A DNA stretch of 64,000 bases from Rugalucina vietnamica. Lineage: Eukaryota > Mollusca > Bivalvia > Lucinida > Lucinidae. The notes under the pieces are model-generated. The model was not told the origin of the DNA. It ran no database searches and worked only from the letters and a program-made list of their open reading frames with translations. This document shows, in pieces, positions 11,208 to 23,164 of the stretch; positions within the stretch are counted from its first letter, which is position 1, and each line of letters begins with the position of its first letter. The DNA is taken from assembly GCA_964017185.1 (NCBI GenBank), contig OZ024879.1, positions 23,563,456 through 23,627,455 of the forward strand. Direction: 5' to 3'. The translations under genes and the position numbers were made by a program.

Positions 11208-11450
11208 AGGGGGGTCCTTGCATTCTTGACATTAAGATTTCTGATTCATAAACAGCGGCGTGTACCAGTATACCATTCACTGCACTAGCGGCCCTACACT
11301 AAGCAATAAAATATTGAAGTTTTTTTGGATGTGAAACTCCGATTATTGTATTTTTATTAAGCATTTTTGGTCTTTCAATGGTTTAGCATCATTTTGTCTT
11401 GACTTCCACCTGGAAAATGGCGGAACATATGGTAAAAAAATGAAAAATCT
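9383..11450. other. AT-rich region with short-word repeats, no gene
   Basis: Contains (AAT)n-like text at 9425-9470, a strong hairpin (10022-10065), a scattered CTTTTTCCTGGGACA-like word (9971, 10517, 10551, 10575, 10599, 10753, 10779) and an (AG)n microsatellite at 11176-11208. No exon with plausible splice sites or recognisable peptide was found. Confidence 0.5.
10022..10065. other. Strong 16-bp hairpin
   Basis: The arms are CCCGAGATACATTTCA (10022-10037) and TGAAAGGTATCTCGGG (10050-10065), pairing 15 of 16 positions around a 12-base loop. The stem is shorter than a usual animal pre-miRNA and no extended lower stem is obvious, so a regulatory RNA is only one possibility. An element-end palindrome is another. 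Confidence 0.6.
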
Positions 11451-11466
11451 GTCATGCTAGGTAAAT

Positions 11467-11682
11467 TTGTCAGAGATGTACGTCTTAGCAATCTATGGTA
11501 AGTTTAGGGAAGTGCTGTGGATGGGACCTATTGGGAGTCTTCATCTGTGGTACATGATTCCAGATGACCGCACAGAAGAGAATAGAGTCATGAAAATGGT
11601 AGGATTTCACCATGTACCGGACACCGTTTTCACCAGGATTGTATCAAATTGTTTTATCGCCATGCCCCGTCCCGCAAAATGA
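11467..11682 (+). other. Unrecognised open frame
   Basis: A 71-codon frame with peptide blocks VLAIYGKFREVLWMGPIGSL and HHVPDTVFTRIVSNCF. Hydrophobic spacing is protein-like but no family is recognised, no splice signals frame it, and the region is repeat-rich. It could be a transposon remnant. Confidence 0.2.
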
Positions 11683-11871
11683 TCAAGTTCCTTTACTCGG
11701 AGGAAGAAGAAGAGAAGAAGACTATCAGAAAGGATCAGTATACTTTACTAGTGAAACGCAAAAATGACATCACACGAATAATTAGTTCTTAGATCTCACA
11801 AGGCAAGTTGAACACACAATCATAATTATGTGATTTTATTGATTTTTATTTGACCCAGATTACCTTCATCC

Positions 11872-11987
11872 TACCCAGCAGGCAAATGACGTCATATCGA
11901 CGTCGATGCGACGTCGGCATCGACGTCTTGACGTCGCATCTACGTCGATATGACGTCATTCTGACGTCATGTGCCTGCTGGGTAGAC
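11872..11987. mobile_element. Short MITE built of GACGTC words
   Basis: About 115 bp with perfect inverted ends CTACCCAGCAGGCA / TGCCTGCTGGGTAG. Almost all of the interior consists of repeats of the palindromic word GACGTC joined by short linkers (for example TCGACGTCGATGCGACGTCG), so the whole unit can fold on itself. No coding capacity. Confidence 0.88.
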
Positions 11988-12044
11988 TCCCTATGGAATT
12001 GACATCTGACATCTAGTATTTGCAGATCTTTTTCAACAACCTAT

Positions 12045-12660
12045 AGACTTGGGTGAAATCGCAAAAGGATGGTCTCTAGAAAACAATCGTCCCCTGCATG
12101 ATTCTTCCTTGCAATTATCGCCCAGTTTCTTTTACCTGCGTACCCTGCAAACGTCTGGAACATACCGTGTGTTCAAATATCATGTCTCATCAGGTTGAGG
12201 TTTTGTCAGACAGGCAATATGTATTCAAGAAATCACATAGTTGCGAAACCCAGTTAGCTACAGTGATAGATGATAGGGAAAAATCTTAAAAAATCAATGT
12301 CAGTTTGATACATTTATTTTGGATTTTGAAAAAAAAAAAGCTTTGACACTCCCCCACGCACATTGTTCAGTTATGGAATTGAAGGAAAGACAATTAAATG
12401 AATTGATGCTTTTCTGTGCCGTAAAAACAAAGAGTCGTGGTTAATTAGCCTCATTGCTGATGACTGTGTTTGTTATCGTGAAATTAGGACTGTGGACTTC
12501 AGAATGATATTGATCTTTAGGTAGTTGGGCTCGGAAAGGGATTTTCTTGCCCCCAGGATATGAGAGAAGCTGCTTATGACGGTCCTATAAAAACTATTAT
12601 TGAGTATGGTAGCTCGGTTTGAGACCCTCGTTATGAAGACCCACATCAAAGTTTTGCTCA
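12045..12660 (+). pseudogene. CR1/Jockey-like LINE fragment (broken)
   Basis: The frame at 12098-12289 encodes NYRPVSFTCVPCKRLEHTVC, then SHSCETQLATVIDD. These match RT motifs upstream of the catalytic site (NYRPVSLTC..K.LEH and SCETQL). Further on, at 12540-12640, scattered C-terminal blocks appear (AEYGSSV-like, DPRYE-like) without the catalytic YADD. An internal deletion and frameshifts have removed the RT core. Same family as 640-1262. Confidence 0.75.
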
Positions 12661-12805
12661 TATAAATATGTAAGTCATGTGTTCTTTTTGGGAGAAATGT
12701 AAATCAAATCTTTCAATTTTTCTGTTGTGGTTCTAATTATTTTGTGTTTTGGAGTCGAATTTTTGTGCTATTTGAGCCTTATGTACGTTTTAATATTTTA
12801 GTTCA

Positions 12806-12925
12806 GTCCGGGTAACTGAGTGGCCGCCTATTGGGGAATAGCTGCTCACTCGGCTTACGACATGTTTTCATGGTATAAGTACCTAGGTGTCATTTTAGTT
12901 TTTCCCACCCCTCGGTTTATGGGGT
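12806..12925 (+). repeat. ACTGAGTGGCC repeat copy
   Basis: Direct copy of the block described at 2736-2935: GTAACTGAGTGGCCGCCTAT, GCTGCTCACTCGGCTTAC, CCCACCCCTCGGTTTATGG. It lies just downstream of a LINE fragment, as do the copies at 41470 and 43862. Confidence 0.6.
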
Positions 12926-13329
12926 TGTATATCGTCGGATATGCGGTCGGATTTCTTTTTCTTTTACGGCGACGTGCCAGAAGAGTAAATCTGTGACTTG
13001 GATAAGATAAGTTCTAATACCTAAATTAATAATAAAATTATTGATTGGTTGTTTCAGGTTATAATATATGATGAAGTTAAATGCAAATACAGGGAGTGAC
13101 AACCTCAGTCTATTGTACTATAAAAGTATACAAACCATTCCTTTCTGGCACATCAGTAGAAGTACTGGGACCAAAGGCTGATAATGGTGTCGCTACAACC
13201 TGTCGACTGGGTATACCCCCACATAAGACGAATCCGCTCTTAGTAAGCTTTGTTATGCAAAGAAGGGAAGGTCCACTTGTTTATGATGTGCAGCGAATGT
13301 TCAGCCATAAAGTCAGAACAGTGTTCATT

Positions 13330-13535
13330 ATACGCCTTTTTCATCAGGAAAACATGTACATGTATATCCCCTTAAACCCATCTTTTATATAGCAAAACTG
13401 GGGTATGCAAGGGTACACCTATTTTTCTTATTTTTGCTCCAAAACATAGATTGTGAGTACTCGTTAGAACCGCCTCGCCGAGCCTAACGTGTACTCACAA
13501 TCTATGTTTTGGGCAAAAATAAGTAAAACCAAGTA
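13330..13535. repeat. Foldback repeat, copy 1
   Basis: Inverted arms AAAACATAGATTGTGAGTAC (13442-13461) and GTACTCACAATCTATGTTTT flank a short centre containing CGTTAGAACCGCC. An inverted, diverged copy with the same flanks (GGGTACA, TGGGGTAT) lies at 26425-26610. Probably a MITE. Confidence 0.75.
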
Positions 13536-13602
13536 GCTTATGAGACTCTGTCTCATATGCTCTTGGTAAAACATAAAAAAAAAATTCCGCTGAAAATTTT
13601 CA

Positions 13603-14425
13603 ATTTTTAAAGCTCAAAAAATCTCTGTTTATTGCATGGGCAAGTTTTCGAAATGTTGAATGGACCAAAAACGGTTCTGTCCAGGGTTTCATGTGGCGGT
13701 AAAGAAAGGAGAGCAATATTTTCATCCAATGCACTCTCTATGACGGCGAGAGTTTCGTGAGAAGAGTGGCCGTCAATTAGTAACATCTGCGGTCTTTTAG
13801 GGCCATAGGGTTTCAGAAAAACTTCATCAAACAACTTCTCCCCTATGTCGTCAGTGATCCACCCTTTTTCCTGATAGCTCCAAACAGTACCTTTTGGTGC
13901 ATCTGTGGTCTTAAAACCATGTACCGACTTAACAGTTTTGCCTTTTGTGAAAACAAGAGGTGGCATTGAATTTGCGTTACCCCTATCTCAACCTGAATAT
14001 GACTTTCTCTAAGTCAGAAAAGTAATTGTTTACAACACAAGGGTTCATCATACGGTGCGCTCTCGCGGTTGATAGCTTGCTTCTCTGTTTTAGTGTGATT
14101 TCAGGATGGCGCCGTTTCACCCCTTGCCACCAATCTTTACCCGCCTTGAAATTGGGATAGTTAGTATGAATTTTAATGCGTTTGCACAGAATATTTGTCC
14201 TAGAAAGAATTTGTTTTCTAATTATACCTAATCTGGCAGCTCTTTTAACGGAATCGACTATTTTGTTTTTCACCTCAATGACAATTGCAGGGGGTCTCCT
14301 ATGATATCAAAACACCCTGAAATTCTGTCACAAATCGCGCATTTTGGTATTCATATTTTGCTGAAGCTTGTCGTATGGAGTCACCAGATTCAACAGCATT
14401 AAGAGCATTTTCAAGATCTTGATTA
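13603..14425 (-). pseudogene. pogo-type DDE transposase, near full length but broken
   Basis: On the minus strand, in order: a psq-type HTH near 14299-14420 (NNQDLENALNAVESGDSIRQ, then ASAKY); a CENP-B-like second DNA-binding segment at 13983-14273 (GKDWWQGVKRRHPEITLKQR, then SKLSTARA); and the DDE core at 13607-13966 (FTKGKTVKSVHGF, QEKGWITDDIGEKLFDEVF, GPKRPQMLLIDGHSSHETLA, ESALDENIALLSLPPH). The catalytic Asp in LLIDGH is kept. The third motif is shortened: LPPHETLDRTVFGPF lacks the TTHxLQP segment seen in the 3658-5282 array. Frames are shifted between the three blocks, so no active enzyme is expected. Confidence 0.85.
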
Positions 14426-14880
14426 TTTATACTGCACCAGCTCTCTAATCTTTGATACTCGGGTTTTGTATGTGCCCATATCTTTAGATGTTGCAAGCCC
14501 ATCTTCTCCAAATATTTTGGACAACACCTCTTATCTGTCGCGCAGTGGGTAGTTGACTTGGTCTTCTAGCTGTCGATTGACGTTCTGTTTCAGATGTCTT
14601 GTACACAGCACGTGGTAGAACTGGCGAAGCATCTTGATATAGCTGACTTGAAAGCTGCTTCTTCGTTGCTGCTGATGATTAGGTTCTTCTAGTTCTGTGT
14701 CAGTGAAATTATCTGCAACGTCGTGCATAAACAAAGAGTACGCCTTTGTAGTTGAGCTGGTATGAATAAACGTCGGGCCGATACAGATGGTATTTCCGTC
14801 GTTATTCCTTAGTTGTTTATCATTTCTGTGTTTTTCAAAGTCGTCTTTCGTCTCTAGGTTCATGTTTCTAGCGACTGTCT
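14426..14880 (-). pseudogene. MULE-like transposase fragment
   Basis: The minus-strand frame 14531-14863 encodes NTICIGPTFIHTSSTTKAYS, then RQFYHVLCTRHLKQNVNRQL. The RHLKxN block with a preceding LC resembles the region after the DDE core in MULE-type transposases and their domesticated relatives. The frame continues past one in-frame stop (RDR-stop-EVLSKIFGEDGL) to about 14425, where the pogo N-terminus begins, so the pogo element appears to have landed next to or in this older fragment. Confidence 0.5.
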
Positions 14881-15179
14881 TTGATGTTTGAGCTGGTCCT
14901 TGAGATCTGTCATTACAGTCTTACATAAATGGAGTTGGTGTCTTTATTCTTGACATTTCCCTGGACAACACGCTGAGTGAATTCCCCTATATATTCCACT
15001 ATCGGCTACATTGTAGGAAGTGACATGGTGTCTGGAACTTTTTTCTAACCACGATAATCGCCGTTTAAAGTGTTAACTGCCACTCTGACTGGCCACGAGG
15101 CTCTGGTACATTCTGCGTAGTAGTTAGCTATAGTTTGGATCTGAATAAAGTGGTATGGGTGTGTAGTTCTTGTCGTTCG

Positions 15180-16860
15180 GGTCTTTGTTAGGTTTGATGC
15201 AATGATGTGTTCCATCAGTTTGCAACAGATGCAGATTAAGGAGATTGGTCTACAGTTGCCGGGGTCGCACTTGTCACCTTTTTTGAAAAATGGTGTGACA
15301 AAAGCCTTTTTCTAGTCAGAAGGTATCTGGCCAGTGTGTAATGAATGCTGGAATATTGCTGGAGTATGAGGGCTACTTGATCCTTTAAGGATCTGAGCAC
15401 AACAGGTTTTATTGCGTCGGGACCGACATCTGCCTGCTAACGAGATTTCAATTTGGGGCATCTCAGGGACCTTAGGCCTGAATGTTCTTGGGATGTTATC
15501 TTCTTTAAGGGTGCCTTTAGCCAGTCCTTCTAGTATGGCGCTCTCGGAGAGCTGATTTAATCAGAGAGGTGATACTGGGGTGAAAACAGATTGTAATGGT
15601 CATTGATTAGATTTGCTTTGTCGGTGTTGGTATGGTGGTCACGAAGTGGACAGATACATGTCCTGGCGAGAATTCTTCAAAAGGGAAAATAATTTCATGG
15701 GTGCAAACTTGGAAAGACCTGTCTCACCAGCGGGTGAGATGTTTTGGTCAGGATTATTGACACCTAGCAAGTCCTCCAAGTAGCGGTTGTATGCCTGTTT
15801 GATTTTTGTTTTGACTATGTGGCGTGTTGTGACAAATTGTTTTCTGTATTTAGGTCTTGATGACCTTTTGTACATTTTGTAGAGAGAGTCCCTTTTTCGG
15901 ATCAGGCGTTTTATTTCCTATGTGATCCAGGGAAGGCTCCTCTTTGAACCAATCTTTTTGCAGGGAACAAATTTAGAAAGGCCTTCATTGATGGATAATT
16001 TAAGCAAAATCCAAAGTTCTTCCACCGACTTAGAATAAATAAAATATAAAGACTTAGAAGTTGTACTTGCCAAAATTTCCTCTTTGACCTTTTCCATGTT
16101 CTGAAAGCCTCCCTAGTCTGCTTTTCTATACAAGTATGCAGACCTGGGCGGCTGCCTAGTTTCAACTGGTTTGGTAAAGACCTCCGAAAAGACCAAGTCG
16201 TGATCAGAAATTCCTGGTTTGACATCAACATTGTTCACCAAAGTGTAATTAGAAGTTAAGAAAAAAATCCAAGATGTTTTCTCCTCTAGTTGGGTTTTGC
16301 ACCATTTGTACCAAGTTACAGTCATCCCATGTGTAATGAAATCCTCATAAAGTTTAGGAGAGCTACAGCCGGGTTTGACAGATGGTACGTGTTCTTCGCT
16401 CCATGATATGTCAGGAAACACAGACATCACTTTTCAACTCAGAGACATGTTCGAGAGATTTCCTTAGTTCTTCAAAGCTATGCAAATCGCCTTCCTGAGG
16501 CCTATAGTATGAAGCAGTATACCATGACTTGCATACCTCTAACTCAAGTTTGACCCAAAGAATTTCACAGTCAGTTTGCAGTTCTTTTTGCTCACTTGCT
16601 ACAAAAGTGTTCCGAACCAAAATGAAAACTCCTCTACCCTTAGTTTCAGAGCATCTGTCCCGCCGGAAAGATGTATAACCCAAGGACTGCGGAAAAAAAA
16701 TCACTATCAAGGTGATTTGAGGTCAACCAAGATTCAGTGCCAATCACAATATCTGGGTTATGACAATTCAGTAATGAGTAAAATTCTGCTTTCTTGTTAA
16801 CCACCGACCGAAACCTAAATCGCTTTCTGAGTTTTGCGGAGTCTAATATTTGTTTGAGTA
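15180..16860 (-). pseudogene. Degraded APE-type LINE ORF2 copy
   Basis: Minus strand. The endonuclease part comes first (16411-16710: TKGRGVFILVRNTFVASEQK, SYYRPQEGD), then SNYTLVNNVDVKPGISDHDL (16113-16430), where PGISDHD is the APE His-containing motif. A linker (15639-15875: KIKQAYNRYLEDLLG) and then RT text at 15180-15480, interrupted by stops, follow. At least three frame breaks are evident. The right edge abuts the inverted-repeat element beginning at 16874. Confidence 0.8.
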
Positions 16861-18030
16861 CCAGATATATGGAACACAGTATGTTAACTTATTACGTAAT
16901 CAATGTACTTCAATCGGATGTGGATCGTGTGTAAACAATGATTACACATATTCGTGTGTATCTAGTTGTCGGATGTTGCACGTTTGTCAAAGCGTTTCGC
17001 ACCAGGAAATTAAGAATTATACTTGATTTGCGTCTGGAGAATCAGCCCAGGTAAAGTTGACGTCTCTTTCACATTTTTGAATCTTAAAACAGCATAAAAT
17101 TGTAAAACTCGTTCCAAAGACATTGTTTAACAGACAGAACTTGCGCTAAAACAGACCCGCTTTGTGAGATCAGTGTGGTTTTCCAAAGATGTATGGTTTA
17201 AATGTAATCCATAAATACCTTATTTCATCAATGTTTAATTGATATGGTTGTGGTATCTTACATAATAGGGAAAACTTCCGACAAATAGACGGCCTGTTGT
17301 ATTTTCGAGTGTCCCTTTTTCCGTTATTCCTAATGGAAAGAGTGTACCATTACCTGATGAGTCGATGTACCATTTTCAGTGATGAAAAATTCTTTTAGCT
17401 GCAGTAGATGCGTTTAGATCAAAGTATATTACAATAAATAAACTTTTCTTTGGTCTCTACCGTGCTTTTTTCAAAACTTGTTAAGGCATAAAACTTTATG
17501 CTGACCACAGATATTCAGTTTATTGATGCACGGAATTAATATACAGAAAAAATCACTAAATTGCTGTTTTAGCTCACTTGCGGTGAAAGATAAAACGCTA
17601 GGTTAAAGAATCAGACTCTTTTCGGCATCCCCGAGTGCGTTCGTCCGTCCAGGTGTCAACATTTTCAAACATGGATAAACACATTTTTCACGCTTGTTGA
17701 AATTACCTGTTTATTTTCGGCTTATACAATGTAGCAGTGTCAAAGGTAGTTCAGTCAAGGCCGTGGTGCCGCTTATAAAATTGCAATTCTAAGCGAAGAA
17801 CTGTATATGTAAGTAAGTCGTCTGTACTGACTATGAGAATGCTTAACCGGGGCAATGATATGCGATTAAAATTAGTGGACAATACTATTATTAAAATAAT
17901 CTTGACCAACGTGTTTTTGTCAGCATATCATGTGTAGTCTGCTCTGTGTGATCTTCGAATGGAAAGCCCCTGCAAGGTTTCTCAAGCAAAGCAAATATAT
18001 TTGTGCTGTTTGCACATTCTGTGCGTTTTT

Positions 18031-18180
18031 GTGTTTTTGGTTAAGTTTGGTAAATGAGTGGTCACCTACTGGGCAAATAGCTGTTCACTCTGCGTATGAT
18101 ATGTTTTCTTAGTATAAGTTCCTGATTGATTATTCAAGTCTTATGCCACATCGGCTATTGGATTGGTAATTTCCTGATCG
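18031..18180 (+). repeat. ACTGAGTGGCC repeat copy, diverged
   Basis: AAATGAGTGGTCACCTACTG, then AATAGCTGTTCACTCTGCGT and TTTCCTGATCGTTGCCTAC match the repeat of 2736-2935 with many changes. It lies inside the 4.8-kb element. Confidence 0.5.
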
Positions 18181-18929
18181 TTGCCTACTTTTACATTTTT
18201 CTAGCCTTCATCTGTGGCTGTAGAGACTGATGTTGGACCTGGTCCGAATGACAGAAAACCGAGTTTCACACGGCACGGATAATTTACAATGAAAACTTCA
18301 TACCCTATAAATGGTGTCGTAAATTTCGTTTTGTGCAGAGATAAGCAACTTAGTATATAATTAAATGTGCTGTATTTCTCATAATCTGTATCTAGCAGTT
18401 AGCACCGCATTATACATGCTCAATATCCTTTCTATACAATTCTCACTTACAATTATATATAAAGATTATTTGTTTGAGGTGAATACTAAATCATCGGGTA
18501 GAATTTTCACAATTGCGCAGCACAATTGAAAAACACTCTAGGTTGTCAACACACAAGATGAAATAGATTTGCTTTTTGCTGAAATAAAAGTACTTTTGTA
18601 TATTTGAAACAATAATGGCCTGTACAATACCTATAACACGGATAAACGGTGAAAATGCAAAATCAAAAATCAATTATATTTTGTAACCTAATAATGACGA
18701 TGTTACGTTTTCACACAGGAAACCAACCATCCTAATCATGTCTCATATAAAAGTTTATTGCCTTTGGCTAACATGTCTCAAGAATACTCATTTGTAAAAA
18801 TGTTACAGCCGCACGGATTCCCTGGCGCACGGACGGGCACCCCCTATAAGCTCACCTTGTGAACCTTCGGTTCACTTTTGATAAGCCGGGTTGAACCGTG
18901 ACAGAACCGTAGCGCTACCGTGGCAAACT

Positions 18930-19645
18930 GGGGTAAAGGCCTATTTACACATTCACGATTTTTAGCTACGGTGGCAATACGAGTCGCCACGATTTGTAAA
19001 ATCGTCGTGTACCGTGGTGAATCGGAGTAGAACCGTGGTAAATCGTGATGATTCGGGAAACTCCACGGTAGCGCTACGGAAGTTTTAAATTGTTTAAAAC
19101 ATTCGTGGCGTATCGTGGCGAATCGTTGTGGTTATTGGGCGTTGCCTTATTCGTAGCGCAACCGTAGCGGAATCGTGCTTATCCGAACTGACACCGTAGC
19201 TATATTCGCGGCTATTCGTGAGAGATCGTAGCCAATCGTGGAGCTCCGAAGCAAAACCGTGGAATCCTAGACTTCAAAAACTCTTACAATTCACCACATT
19301 GTGTACGGTTGTCCTACGAATCACACACGGTTTCGCTACAAAACTCCACGATTGGCCATGACGGCTACCGCTGTGAATCGTAGTTATACCGTATCGAACC
19401 GTACAAGCACCGTGATTATTCGTTGTGCCACCGTTCACCGTAGCGTTGCCGTCATGAATCATCATTGATTCGTAGCGATACCTTACAGACACCGTACTTA
19501 TATCGTGGACATTCTTACCGGAATCGTAGTGACACTGAATATTTCCACTTTTCGGCCACGATTCATCCCGATTTTTCAGACCAAAAGAAATCGGAGTGAA
19601 TCGTAGAGGAAAGCGTGAATGTGTAAACGGGGCTTACCGGGGAGC
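18930..19645. mobile_element. Short-word MITE, CGTAGC/ACCGTGG type
   Basis: About 700 bp with inverted ends TTTACACATTCACG and CGTGAATGTGTAAACGGGGC. The interior is a dense, irregular mix of ACCGTGGTAAATCG, AACCGTAGCG and their complements. The same outer ends occur at 40215. No coding capacity; the frame at 19274-19492 is a by-product of repeated words. Confidence 0.75.
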
Positions 19646-19659
19646 CTTCACGATTTTAT

Positions 19660-19870
19660 TAAATATTTAATGCAACCAGGGCGAACCAGGAGGGATGTCA
19701 AAAACCGGACAACAGCGGGGATACACCGGAACAAACCGTGAGACCACCGGGGCTCGACCGTCATAATCCGGCATAAACCTTCAGTAATCGGTACAACTAC
19801 GGGTTATTCCGGCAAAATCAGGGGTTTCACCGGAACGCCATCGGCGGAACTGGTGCAAACCGTCGTTAAT
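19660..19870. repeat. Short-word repeat, CCGG type
   Basis: Spaced copies of words such as AACCGGGG, CACCGGAAC and ATCCGGCA in both orientations, related to 8262-8335. Together with 18885-18930 it may be one older element split by the 18930-19645 insertion. Confidence 0.45.
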
Positions 19871-19879
19871 AGCCTGTCA

Positions 19880-20160
19880 CACATTCACGTATCAGCGGCC
19901 TATCGATCGCGTATCTATGAGATTTTCGATACGCCGAGGTCTGAGCCGTATTTTGTTCGAGCGACGTGTGTAGCACGTACGTCTGACGTTCTTACTACGT
20001 TCCAGCGTCGTATCAGTGACGTATCAGTATTCCAATGAAATTTCACTTTCGTATGTACGGCGCATCAAGGCGAATGTTCTACGTACGTATGCCGTATATA
20101 TGGCATATAAAATGTACGCGTGACGTATCTGCGACGTATGTACTACGTTCCATTCCTATC
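19880..20160. repeat. Short-word repeat, CGTATGTACGTC type, part 1
   Basis: Words such as ACGTATCAG, GACGTATG and TACGTACG recur in both orientations. The same vocabulary resumes at 20520-20790 after an unrelated 360-bp stretch, so an insertion may divide one element. Confidence 0.6.
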
Positions 20161-20519
20161 TGCGGTGTATCTGTTCTGTACCAATTGCTTTTTAATACCT
20201 AGGCGAAAACAAACGGTTGTGTTCACTTTGTTCAGGCAAGCAATTCGTCGCACATTACAGAGGTGGAAGATGCCACCGGCAAAATCTACATAATCTAGAT
20301 TAACACCGAAGAAAAAAACGAGGTGGGGGGGGGGGGTCTCCAAGCTCCCCATCCTGGGCGTAAGACGACATGATCAAAGACAGAGGCCACACAAAGCGTA
20401 CATTTGAACAATCACTGCACGGCACCCCGAACCGTGAGAAACATCTGATCCATGACTTCGGAAGAACGAAAACAATTATATAGAAGCATTAAGATTTTCT
20501 TGGAAAATTTTCCTAATAC

Positions 20520-20790
20520 TCCTTATACGTCACACATACTCTACAACAGCGATACGTACGCAGCACATCTGCCACATTGCTGGAAATCGTATGTACGGCG
20601 TATGTGTGACGTATGTACGGCGTATCGGACCTGCTACGTACGTGCTACGATTTTTTAAGTGCACAAATAAAAAACGTAGCGCCTTGGCGTATGAGGTGTA
20701 TGAGCTACGTGTCGAGGAGTATGAGCTACGTATGCTCACGTATGTACGACATACGCGTGACGTACCATCCAAGTTAGCCACAAAGGCTTA
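20520..20790. repeat. Short-word repeat, CGTATGTACGTC type, part 2
   Basis: Continues the vocabulary of 19880-20160 (GTATGTACGGCGTATGTGTG, GAGCTACGT repeated). Open frames on both strands here arise from the palindromic words. Confidence 0.6.
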
Positions 20791-21655
20791 TAATATGCAT
20801 GGATGGTTTGACTTTAACCACTTTTCCTGGGCAGGCTCAAACCAAAATAGTTTAACAGTAATCAGATGGTCTTCTTAGAAAGAGTTAATAAATAGGTCAT
20901 ATATAATATATTCCAAATCATACCTTTACTCAGGTTTGGGTTAACATAAAATGAAAATCTTATTTAAATAGTCAACGAAACTCGTGCATGTATGAAGAAA
21001 GGTAACGAAAGAGTGCGTAAAAGTAGTAGTGGCTACCAAAGTTATTATTAGTGGTTCAGTAAGTAGTATCAGACATAGTGACCGAAATAACGGGTACATA
21101 AACTGCAATAAAAGGATGCATTTACTGCAAGAACGGATGCATTAACTGCAGGAAATGGTATATTACTGCATCATATAAAATCATTAAGTCGTACACCTTG
21201 CAGTCAAAAAATGGGACAACTTTAGATTTGTAGTGGGTGTCTTTTAGAATCAATTTAGAACCTTTTCTCGGAGGAATCTGATAGAATCCTTTGAACAACC
21301 TCTAGATAACTAAAATACCTATTTCATCCACTAGTATAAAGATAGATATATGACCTTTTACGTTTAAAAACTCGACATGTAAGCGATCAGTCGGCCACGA
21401 AAAGTTTGCCTGGGCAGTGAGTTTATCATTGAACAAAAGAATTAAAACACAAAAACATACGAAAATACTTCTAACTTACCCTATTCAGGCGACCGAAGCT
21501 AAATCATATTATGTCACACAGTTTTTCCGAGATGAAACCTCAAATTATAAAGATTTCCATAAACATGTAACAAACGAATATGTGTAATCATTGTTTACAC
21601 ACGATCCACATCCGATTGTAGTACATTGATTACGTAATAAGTTAACATACTGTGT

Positions 21656-21975
21656 GGAAAGGTTGTTTTGTTTTCTTATTACTCCCATCAATCAATTTCT
21701 GATTATTCTTGGGAGGTGTACATTGTACACTCCGGTGTGTTTGCAGGATGAGCCTACATGCATGAGGATTCTTTAACCTGCACAGGGGATGACCGTCCCT
21801 ACACAGGGGCCTCCAGTTAAACGTCCCGATCCGAAGGACGGCGCACTGTATCATGTCATTCCTGCAAATGACACGAAGTTTGGACCAACAAATTTTCCTC
21901 GCCGTCGGCGGGGATCGAACCCGGGACCTCTAGCACAAGAAGCCAATGCGCTAACCACTCGGCTACCTCGCTTCC
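21656..21975 (-). repeat. tRNA-derived SINE, family 1, copy B
   Basis: About 320 bp. The minus-strand head has TAGCCGAGTGGTTAG (A box) and GGTTCGATCCCCGCC (B box). Body as in copies A and C. It directly abuts the right end of the 4.8-kb inverted-repeat element. Confidence 0.85.
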
Positions 21976-22019
21976 TTCATGTGGACCATCATATGAAGTT
22001 CTTCTGATAGCGTTGAGAA

Positions 22020-22690
22020 ATTATTTGAAGTGGTACTTGCTGCCACTGGAGACAGTTCTTTTTCTATCGGTGGTGGTGGTGTCTTTGGAACATTGATTGT
22101 TGGTCCTCTAGATCTGCTTTTTTGGTACTAATCGACACGATCAGCATCAGCGTCCGAGTCACATTTACTTAACACATCGAACTTGTTTAGTGATTAGAAA
22201 CTGATAGGTCTCTTCTCGGAAACTTGCACCTATATGTCACTATACAACGGAGGTTGGTGTTCCGTGGGTAGATCCACGAGCGGCACGAAATTATTTGGTG
22301 TCCACAATGACCCTGGTCGGTTTCGCTTGACGAAGGAATTCTTCTCCGGAATCACAGTATTAATCCACATGATGGTCAATGCACCCTTCTCTGGATCCGA
22401 AAACGAAGGTTTGAAAAGATGGTTCATGGATTTAAACGGCACTGTTCTGCAACCACTCACTCCTGGATACACAGAATGTATTTGGAATATTCAGGGGGTT
22501 GGACAAAGCTATGACCAGTGACCCGGATTGGCACAACTCGTACCCTTTTATTTTTACGGGTTCATATGCTGAATGGAGGTCTTTGGGGGTGAATTCTTTT
22601 GTTTTGGATGTTTGTGATACTTTTATACGATAGAGCAAGTTTAAGAAACAAATGCTATATAACTGGTATAGTAAAGAAACAAAAGCCATA
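22020..22690 (-). other. Unrecognised, interrupted ORF
   Basis: Two overlapping minus-strand frames (22432-22689 and 22230-22472) together look like pieces of one protein: TKEFTPKDLHSAYEPVKIKG, LSNPLNIPNTFCVSRSEWLQ and, in the other frame, NTVIPEKNSFVKRNRPGSLW. The peptides are rich in Pro/Asn and look genuinely coding, but I do not recognise a family. Probably part of a mobile element. Confidence 0.3.
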
Positions 22691-23164
22691 TAAATTATAC
22701 ATTTGTTTTCCTTTATTTTCCCTCTGTTTTACAATTGATGCTTATCATTTCAACAAATAAAATTAACAATATAAAGATTAACAGTCTAGATAGTATAATC
22801 CCTCTACTTCATAAACATGTAATTCCACTGTCTAGCTAACGTGTTCCTGGACAGCCTGGTTTGTGTCGAACCTGATCGGAGACTCAAAGTTTTGTTTTGA
22901 GAAATTAAGAAAGCATTAATACGCTAGAAAGCATTTTACATAATTTGCATGCACAGTCTTATCACAAAACTAATGATTGCATAATCGTACGATTGCTTAC
23001 GATTCAGTGGAACTGGCACTTTAAGAATTTTATGTTATCCATCATGTAAACACTTATATTCCATTTACCTATTAACTGATTTCTGATATAACACTTAATT
23101 CATAACCCTAGCACATAACATTGTTTATCAGTTATTTAATCACTTTGAATTGTTCTTACTCTCA

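Larger units (their letters stand above)
16874..21655. mobile_element. 4.8-kb element with 82-bp terminal inverted repeats
   Basis: The left end (16874-16955) starts ACACAGTATGTTAACTTATT and the right end (21574-21655) is its reverse complement, differing at one position out of 82. Both are flanked by GGA, a possible 3-bp target duplication. The near-identity of the ends argues for a single recent insertion. It sits between the LINE relic and SINE copy B. The interior has no recognisable transposase; it holds several short-word elements (18930-20790) and pieces resembling the CTCACCTGAGCC repeat (17575-17655, 18850-18885). Probably a large non-autonomous DNA transposon. Confidence 0.85.

Noticed and set aside
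19274-19492. 72-residue minus-strand frame
   Set aside because: Low-complexity translation of the short-word MITE.
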